From Conus ventricosus (Eukaryota > Mollusca > Gastropoda > Neogastropoda > Conidae), in contig CM031616.1 in NCBI GenBank assembly GCA_018398815.1, forward strand, positions 24,461,813 to 24,525,812: a DNA stretch of 64,000 nucleotides. Direction: 5' to 3'. The position numbers were made by a program, and so were the translations under genes. Below, piece by piece: positions 1 to 10,300 of the stretch. The notes under the pieces were generated by a model. The model ran no database searches, was not told the DNA's origin, and saw only the letters and a list, made by a program, of their open reading frames with translations. Every line of letters begins with the position of its first letter. Within the stretch, counting starts at the first letter, position 1.

Positions 1-733
1 GGATGGAACAGCCGCGGTTTGTTTAAACAGCGCACTTATGCTGACAGCTGCCAGCTTCCTTGTGCTAACCTCCCACAAGCTTTCCTCCCTACACGTAATG
101 TGATACTAGCTGTCTGGCTGATGGTGTGGTGAAAACAGGATGCTGTGTTTCTTCATTAATACTCTGTGCCAGAATGCAACGAACTGTGGTCGATTGATGT
201 CACTGAATTGTGGGGTCTTTGACTGACAGAACGATACCAAACATGAATGCGTCTTCTTTCATACGCATTGTTGACAAGCACCACAAAGATTTGCCAACAA
301 AAAAACGATTGAAACAGACTAACGAACACACAAAGTGAATTGAAATTTCAACTCAGTGGAGAGCATGCGTTTCTGAAGCTATCACGCTCAACCTGGACCA
401 TATTGGACATGCATATCTTTCCTTTACAACTGACAGAAAATTATTCGAGGGATGCCTACCTGACAGCCGGTACCGGGCCAAAATAAACAGTCACTGTCGG
501 CACTGGTCAGCTTCACTGGGAACACGGTGACAGTTTCCCTACCACGGCCTAGGCATGTTTTGTTTGTTTATCTGCGTGCTCTACGTGCTTGTGATGCATG
601 CCGAAACTGATTCTATCACAACCGCACCATGCTTTTAGTAAAGCAAGATTTTAGCATGCCACACATGCAGATGTCAGTTATAAACAATGAAATGCTTCCT
701 ACCTGACCTTGTGCTTTCGCCCGTTCGAATCAT
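1..733. other. No gene recognised; possible NSFL1C intron or 5' flank
   Basis: Unique-looking sequence with no convincing coding frame and no exon matching the N-terminal UBA part of p47. It could be an upstream intron of NSFL1C or 5' flanking DNA; the sequence does not decide. Confidence 0.4.
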
Positions 734-815
734 TTGAAATTGATGTCACATATACACACACCAATGCAAAATGTTTCTCATTTTCATCTTCATGGTGAGC
801 CTACTCAGGACTGGA

Positions 816-1681
<866 letters not shown>

Positions 1682-1789
1682 TGTTGGCGCTACAAACACG
1701 CACGCGTACGCACGTACAAAAGATCGGAATGAAGTAGGCCTACACGTAAGCAACAAGACTAGCCAATGCAGGGTCGGTCACACACATGT

Positions 1790-1793
1790 TCGC

Positions 1794-1883
<90 letters not shown>

Positions 1884-1896
1884 TACACACACACGT

Positions 1897-1953
<57 letters not shown>

Positions 1954-1982
1954 TACACACACACACACACACACACACACGT

Positions 1983-2056
<74 letters not shown>

Positions 2057-2062
2057 ACGGAC

Positions 2063-2110
<48 letters not shown>

Positions 2111-2135
2111 AGAAGAAGAAGAAGAAGAAGAAGAC
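1790..2135. repeat. Large compound microsatellite (CGCA, AC, AG, AAG)
   Basis: A CGCA run leads into roughly 210 bp of AC repeats, interrupted at intervals by the palindromic step ACGTGTAC. AG repeats (about 2067-2107) and AAG repeats (to about 2135) follow. Overlapping open frames of 120-229 codons are repeat artefacts. Confidence 0.97.
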
Positions 2136-2848
2136 ACCACACACGTACACGACTTGCTGAGCTAACACTGCCTCCATAGATATACGTATACACGTGCCGG
2201 GTCCTGGCCACCTTATGAAAACAAACTTCTCTATGAAAAAACCCCTCAAGAACACGTGATGAACCGAAGTTGTATCAAACAGCACAAAAAAGAATCACAA
2301 CACACAAATCACGCACACAGTTGATTATATCCAGTTATGGAGTGAGAAAGAATAATAATCCATAAAGCACAGCAGGAACAGCACAGCATGAGAACACATG
2401 CGTTCCCTTGTGCACAGCTGTGGTACACGGGTCGCAGCCGTGAGTCACGTAGCCTGCTTATCATCTGCCGGGCAGGCAGGAGAAACTAAACAGCAGCGAT
2501 TTTCATCTCGGCCGGACAGCTGTGGGGTATTTTCACCCTGATTTGGGAATTTCAAAAGGGAGAAAACCACTTACCTTGTCTATGCAGTGTGTGCGTCGAG
2601 TAGCTTTTTTTTGGTCTATTTACCTAACATGTTCTCAACAAACAACATGACCCTGCATGTATGTATTATTCTAGCTCATAGTGCTCTAGTGATCTGGATC
2701 TGTCCTTTTTGATTGACCTTATTTATTTTTTTTCCAGCCACATTTCTTTTCTTTAAAATCACATTCAGACAAGAAATTTGTCTGTGGACCATTCACCTGA
2801 GAATGGCGAGAATTATATTATAAGAGTTGGGATACTAGAACTAAAATA
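2136..2848. other. No gene recognised
   Basis: AT-rich sequence between the microsatellite and the first retroposon. No conserved frame and no repeat seen; probably intronic or intergenic. Confidence 0.4.
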
Positions 2849-2860
2849 AACCTCAAGGAA

Positions 2861-3709
2861 TTTTTTTTTTTTTTTTTGCTGACCCAATCTCTGCGCCATC
2901 TCAGAGGCAGTGCACCCACACCGCTCATCCCGACACCCCGTCCACAGCCACAGCCCGGTTGGGCCCGCTGCAGCCCTGGCAATCCACAGGGAGGAGTCAA
3001 TGTCAAGTCGTCAAGAGGCAACCCACCGGAGGAGACACTGCACTGCTGCCGAGTCACTTCGGTGGTGTTCAGTGGCACCTGTTCTGATCTAACATACGCA
3101 GGACACCACCTAATAAGCCCCTTACTGATGACAATAACTGCTTAGTCGCGGAGCCAGTGTGAGTGAGCTCTCCCTCCGGAGGGTGCCACCATGTCCGTCC
3201 AACGACAGCCCCCATGGACTTGCCGATATCGGTGACCCTGACGGAACCAAACCAAGGCCACAGATGTGGAGAGGACATCGAAACTGAGGTCACCATGAGA
3301 GCAGGGCATGAAGGGCCGCAGAATTGGAGACTTTTTTTATGCTGATCGATGAGGATGAGGATGATTAAGATGATGCTACGGATTTCCATTTCGGCCTGAG
3401 ACTACATGACAGGGCTGTACTCTACGCTTCCTTTCATAATATATCCCGGCATCAACCAGGCCCTAGAGATACAGGCACCTGCAGTGTTGGTCAGGAAATT
3501 TGAGCAACACTGTCCGAAACGCATCCATTAAGTGGATGAAACTCAACTGTATGGTCCCAGTCTTCCCAACTGAGTCCGCAGCAAACTCAACTCTGGGTAG
3601 GAACCGGTTGGGGCAGAAAAACCCACATGACTAGACTCTGATGGGATTCAAACCCACGACCTCCCAGCCGGGAGTCCGCGACGCTAACCACTTCGCCACG
3701 GCAGCTGGT
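2861..3709 (-). mobile_element. 0.85 kb tRNA-headed retroposon, copy 1
   Basis: The element lies on the minus strand. Its 5' end is at 3709 and starts with a tRNA-like head carrying a TGGCGAAGTGGTTAGCG A-box and a GGTTTGAATCC B-box. Its 3' end is an A-tail, seen as a T-run at about 2861-2877. A 12-bp target duplication, AACCTCAAGGAA, flanks it at 2849-2860 and 3710-3721. At 849 bp it is long for a SINE, and the body has no protein domain I recognise. A second copy lies at 5248-6063 in the same orientation. Confidence 0.85.
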
Positions 3710-4149
3710 AACCTCAAGGAAGTTAATGGAAGCCTTTTCCTTGTAGTAATGTGTATGGAAATTGCTGAACATGTTTTCGGTTGGATAATATTGTCTGTGC
3801 CTCTGTGCAGTCTCACGTGTACATTGATGACAAAAGGTGTGATTTTTTTTTTTAGCTCCAGTGCATGAAACACACACAAAGTGTGTATCATCAGGAGCCT
3901 TGACACCGCCTGACAGAGAGCCATCCGTAATGACGATGGTTTGTAAGCCATGGAGCCAAAGGGTATAAGTAAACTGCTTGCCACCCGTACACCCCTCTCC
4001 CTCAGCTCTGGTCTTCCCTCGTTGGAATGGAGACGCCAGAATAGAAATTTTTTTTAATCACCACGGATGAAAATTAATGTCAGATGATGTTGCCAAAGAC
4101 CATTACTCATTTGGAGCAATTTAGTTGATATCGTTGTATGTTTTAGCAG

Positions 4150-4262
4150 GTGGACATTATTACCTTGAAGATGTGGAAGAGGGGCTTCAGTATAGATGCA
4201 GGGGAGCTGAGGCTGTACAATGATCAGAACAATGCTGAATTCCTGGACAGCATACGCATGGG
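4150..4262 (+). CDS. NSFL1C: NSFL1C exon, SEP domain first half
   Basis: The acceptor TTTTAGCAG ends at 4149, the frame starts in phase 0 with GTG GAC ATT, and the donor GTATGT follows at 4263. The exon ends with two bases of a split glycine codon. Residues [13 protein letters not shown] and [10 protein letters not shown] are the SEP signature. Confidence 0.92.
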
Positions 4263-4285
4263 GTATGTCTCTGCTCTGTGCTGGA

Positions 4286-4342
<57 letters not shown>

Positions 4343-7300
4343 GTGACATTTCTTTTGTAAATGATGCAGGCCTTATGTAAAATGGCGTGAAATGCGCTGA
4401 AAATGATGTAAGCTTAATGTAAAATGGTTTGAAATCCTCAGGAAATGATACAGACTTATCGTAAAATGGCATGAATTTCCGTGGAAGTGATGTAGTCTGA
4501 ATGAGAAATGATGGGAATGCTACTGGAAGTGATCTTGCACTGAGATACGTGGGAAGGATAAGGTGTGTCAATGTCCACCAGAAATTTTGGAGCAAGTTTG
4601 CCACACTGTTAAGTGCAGATAAAGTATTTAACTTTAACATCTTTTTGCACCTGTTTTCGGTGGTATTCCCCTTTTGTCTCTTATTGTTTTAAAATCTTCA
4701 GGGTTTTTTCTGTGAGTAATCTTGAAGGCCATAGATAGGCCTTTGCCAGCCAAGTTGACTCATCGGTTAGTATTGTAGATTAATGAGTGGGCAAGCTTTG
4801 GCATCTTGTGATTGTTTTAATGTGATTCCGAGGGTTTAAAGTGGAAGACTGGGGTGATGCCATAAGTATCATCCAATTCATATCTATAAGAATATTGTGA
4901 TTCTCTGATCTACAGTATCTGTCAGGCTGGGTAGACTTTGTATTGTGTAACTGTACTGGTCACACAGGTGGGGAAAATATATCATCATAGTGTGGCTGTA
5001 CCCATATGTACCTTTGTATTTCTGCCTGCATATGCTTTTTGTTGGCTTCTAAGATGGATTTTCCTTCAGAACTCAGTCAGAGATGACCCTTTTTTTGACA
5101 TGGATTTTTGCACATGTGATATGTGCATGCTTCTTATCTATCTTCTGCTTATTGTCACAACCAAAAGATCATAGGACGTACTACCACATTCAGTGTGGGG
5201 TGCAGCCTTGTCATGCATTCTTAAGCCAGAAATGAATCTCCCAAACATTTTTTTTTCTTTTTTTTGTTTGTTTGTTTGTTTTTTTTTGCTGTCCCATCTT
5301 CTGTGCCACCTCAGCGGCGTGGTTCAGCCTGGTCTGTCCCACTGCGGCCCTAGCACCAAGTAATCCACAGGGAACAGTCAATGTCAAGCTGTCAAGAGGC
5401 AACCCACCGGAGGAGACACTGTGCTGCTGCTGAGTCTTTTCGGTGGTGTATACACAGGACACCACCTACTAAGCCCCCTACTGACGACAATAATTGCTTA
5501 GTCGCGGAGCCGACGTGAGTGAGCTCTCCCTCTGGAGGATGCCACCACATCCGTCCAACGACAGCCCCCATGGACTCGCCGATACTGGTGACCCTGACGG
5601 AACCAAACCAAGGTCATAGACATGGAGGGGAAATCAAAACTGAGGTCACCATGAGAGCGGGGCATGAAGGGCCACAGAATTTGATACTTTTTTTTAATGC
5701 TGATCAGTGAGAATGAGGATGATAAAGATGATGCTACTGATTACCATTCCGGTTTAAGACTGTATGACAGGGCTGTACTCTATGTTTCCTTTCATAATAT
5801 ATCCTGGCATCAACCAGGCCCGAGAGATACAGACACCTGCAATGTTGGTCAGGAAATTTGAGCACCAGTCTCAAAGACACTTCCATTAAGTGGAGGAAAC
5901 TCGACTGTGTGGTCCCAGTCTTCCAAACTGAGCCTGTAGCAAACTCAACTCTGGGTAGGAGCCGGTCGAGGCAGAAAAATCCCACAGGACTCGGATGGGA
6001 ATAGAACCCACGACCTCCCAGCCCGGAGTCTGCGATGCTAACCACTTCGCCACGGCAGCTGGTTCCCAAACACTGTTACAGTAAACTTTATCCCACCCTT
6101 GTTTAAAACCAAAACATAACATGTTTATGCATCTCACTAGTGTCTAATTTCTTAAACATGCTGTTCTTTTAAAGGACTCTTCAGTGTTTTATTTCAATGT
6201 GAATAACTTATCAATCCCCTTTTGTTTTTTCACATCATGTACAGAAATCATTTGTTTACATGACAGACTGAGATTCATTTTTATCTGATGTGTCGTATGA
6301 TGATAATGCTGCTGGGATAGATGAGCAAGTCAAAGAAATTTGTCCAGCCTGTGATGGGTAAGTCATATGCATCAGTTGAATGTTCCAGCAAACATTTAAG
6401 TAATAACAAAAAATGCATTTCCAGCATTGCCAAGATATACTGTTTCTTTCACTTGTTCTTTCAAGTACTGCACTTTTCTTACATAGCATGCAACAATTTT
6501 GTTGACAATGTTATGCTTGTAGCCTTTTTAATGAAATGCTACTTTAAAAATGAAACAAACAGAACTCCGGTGTCATGAACTTAAAGTTGGCTCAAACAGA
6601 ACTGAGATGACATATATCTTTAAACATTGCATTGCATTGCATTGCATTGTAAAATGGCCAAGTTTAGAAGGGAAAGAAAGAAGAAGGTACTAGGAAAATT
6701 GCAAAAGACAGTCCTGATTTTGCTGCCTTTTGAGTTGGTTTTGTTGTCAGCCATTTTGCTGTTTTTGGAGGTAAAGTCAAAACCACAGAATAAGTAGCGA
6801 AATTCCACCCTCTTAGTCCACCGTCATGTCATATGTGAAGCGAAGTGTGACTGAAAGTGTTGCTGAGTCTGACTTGCCGCATTGTTTTGGAGTGAAACAC
6901 TTGAATTGGGAATATTGCATCTAAGATGTCAAAATATTACTCTTTGTGCTTTTCAGACCTTGGCTGCTCTGATTCTTGTTTGTTAACTGAATATTTCAGA
7001 AACTGGTTTGACAAAGTTCATGATGCCTGCAAAGTTTCCTTGTGTTTAGTTAATTAATTTAACGGAATGTCCACTTACGTTCTTATTTGTAGTCCGGTTG
7101 ATGTGTGTGCATGGACCTAACTGTAAACCATGACACCGCTATGAGCAGACTGGAGCCATTGTTTCAACCAATTGCAGAAGGGTGCCCGAGGAACTGATTC
7201 ACAGGGCCAATGGAAGTGTTGTCAATCTGAACATGGAGGACCATCGAACGGAGGACTTTGTCAAACCCAAGGTCAAAGCTTCTCGGGGGCTGGAAACTTG

Positions 7301-10300
7301 TTAGGAAGGTAAGTGTTGAGCAGAAAAACGTGCATGTGGTGTCAGGATTTATCAGGGACTTTCCAAAAAACATTGAATGTTTATTGTGTGGTTTAAGAGA
7401 TGATTGTATTTGTATACTTTGGAAAGCTTTTGACAGTTGTGAGATACTTTGCTGGTACAAAAATGGAAATTCTATTTTTACACGAGTTGTTATGACCAGC
7501 TGTGGATGAGATCTGGAAAAAAAACCCGTGTGAAATAGTGTTTACTCAAATCTGTATGGACCCTGAGTGAAAGACTCAGACATCAGGTGAAGGGAGATGG
7601 ACATTTCAGTGTATGCCCATGGGTTATTATCTATCAACAGGCAGGTTATCTTTGCTGCTATAGAAGATGGAGTGGTATATATTACAGTATTTTCCAAAGT
7701 TCTCTGAATAAATTTCTTTATTCAAATGCACATGGATGATAGCATACAAAACAAAATGAATTTTGTGCATTTAGAAGCTGGTATCAGTACAAAGCAAGTG
7801 CATGAAGGGAAAAGTCAACAAGATAAACGACGAACATTTTTGTTTGAAGAAGTTGGATTGTTTTTTTATAACTCAACAGTACTGCTATAACTTGTAACAC
7901 TAATCGTATCAACAGTAACCACAATTAAGACGAGAATGATTATGATGACGGGACTGTGTGGGTTGACAGTCCGGTACCAACAATGTCACGCTCAGTCCCA
8001 CCAGAGGCGAGAGTTTCAGAGGCTTTGAAGCAGTTCAAAGTCCCCACTGATCCGTCCAAACCGGTCACCACCGTCCAGATCAGGCTGTCGGATGGCAAGA
8101 GGTTGGTCACCGATTTTGGAAGTTGTGTCGCATACCTTGGAGTCCATGTAACCCAAGTTTTGATAACCTAGTAACCTGGTTTATGCAAACATATTTTACA
8201 TTTCCAACCTCTAGCCTTTTTTAAAAAAAATCTGTATTAAATGTTCTATTATCGATTGGTTTTACATGAAAATGAAAGGCAGTCCAACGTTTTGGATGTT
8301 TTCTTTGTTCATTTGCTTTTTTTTGTTTTAATCAATTTTTTTTTTTGGTGCTTGCATTTTTGCATGTGATTTAACTTCTTTCATAAGAATATCAACAATC
8401 AGATGGATGTACGTCGTTTCTATTTTCGGATTGGTTCCTCTCAAAATAGTTGCTGTACTGTGTTCTGTGACTGGATGTTGGCTTCAAACACTATGCTTAT
8501 AGCCCGTCCAATAGCAGGCAATCTACCACTTGCAGACTTACAAATGCTGATTTCATTTGAAACAGAATATTGGGAAAATGCTCCTCTTGTCAATTTGAAA
8601 AATTATTCTTAGTTCAGGTCTTATGTGTGAAAATGCTATTTTGTTTTTCTAATCTACTCTTTTTCTGTTGCACATTCAGATGATGGCACAGGCGCCATTA
8701 CTCAAATAAGATGATAAATCAAGTCCCGCTCAGCAGTGTGCTACTAACATAAAGAAACTCACTGTGACAAGGGATTAGAAAAATCCACTTTGAGACAGGA
8801 AAAGAAAAATATGTACAGGAGTAAAAGAGGGTAAAAAGTAGATGGTGCCTGTGTAGAACAATACATTTTGTTTGGGGAGGGCTGTCAGGATTTCAAACTT
8901 AGAAATGTTGTTACAGGGTTATGAAATGTGACCTATCAACACAGAGGTACATGAACTGTCAAATTGGTCCATTTCATATTATAGTGTGAATGAAAGCTTT
9001 AGAAAATTCTCTTTTGAATGAGAAAAAAAAGCATGATTATAGATTTCTTCACACTGAAATGATGGCCTGAAGAAATTTGATGATTTGGTGAGCGGCTATC
9101 TTGAGAAATCAGAGCTAAAAAATCAATTGACTCTTCTCTCAGAAAGTCCTTACTAGCAATTAAAACTTGTGTTTTTTGAAGGCTTAAGTGGTTAAGAATA
9201 GACTTGCAGTTGGTAAAGGATAATGGTATCACACTCAGAGAGATCAGAAATTTGTACAATACAAATTTGTGAACATTTCATTCTGAGCCATTCTTTGTGG
9301 CCTTTCTCAGCAAGTTGTGTGTAATATCATCTCTGCCACTTACAGCACATTTTGTTGTAATGGGTCACTTGTGTATAGTGATGCATTATTGTACACTGAA
9401 ATACAGTGCATTGTTTTGTGACAGTGCTGTGCTCTGTGCTTTACCACTGTGCTTCACCACTGTGTGTCTTATAGAACTGTTTCAATTCATTGGGCACCAT
9501 GCTTACCAGACCCCAAAATCATTAACTAGTGGGTCCTTCAGATGCCTCACAAACGGGCATTAAAGTCATGATTCTGGTCAACAGCATCAGTTTCAGAGCA
9601 AGATTTTTCTTGAATTTGCATCATGTGCAGTGCTGTTGACTGTTACACCACAGCTGTGGCAAGTGACTGCATGCACCAGATTAAAAAAATTTTTTAATGT
9701 AAGGATTAAGCATTGCTCGTATTCACTGGTGTAAGGTTGGTGCGCATCTGATGCCTGACTCCACCAATTCATAGAAAACGCAGTCAAACAAGATGGCACG
9801 CACTACCCCCATAACTAAGCAGCAGAGTAAGAGAAGATGACGGACTTGAATGACGAAGAAATGTGTCAAGCTAATAGAACTGCACGGGAGCCAGGAAAAT
9901 ATGGTCGACCAAACCCTGCCTGTGACCGATGGCAGACACATGGTTTGAATATTATCATTGTGGGTGAGGCTTTCCACACATGGAATGCATGCAACCAAGG
10001 TGCGCAGAAACTGTCACAAGTATGGAAGTGCACAAGGTGTGCAGGGAGTGTTTAAGAGATGCATCTTGACACGCAGTGCTAGAGTTGATTTTGGATTCTG
10101 ATGCTACAAGGGCTTTAAGAGGGAGGAAGCGCAGCACAGGAAAATAAACTAGGTAAACTTTCCAGGAAAAAAAAAAAAACAATCAAAAGGAAAGAGTCAT
10201 CGTTTGAAAGGTCTTTATAAGACTTTGCTGTAAACCATGACCGAATTAGGTTGAGGATGAATAAATCATTTGTCTGTGATATAAACCACCAAACTAATCA

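Noticed and set aside
4224..4640. 138-codon minus-strand frame
   Set aside because: It is made of the 42-bp minisatellite and the GT run, opposite the SEP exon.
6321..6365. Extra NSFL1C exon starting [12 protein letters not shown] before GGTAAGTC
   Set aside because: The exons at 4150 and 7178 already join in phase with the expected SEP sequence and no residues missing.
8102..8171. Extension of the NSFL1C exon to LVTDF and beyond
   Set aside because: The donor GTTGGT at 8102 gives the right phase and exact UBX spacing with the next exon; the extension is read-through into the intron.
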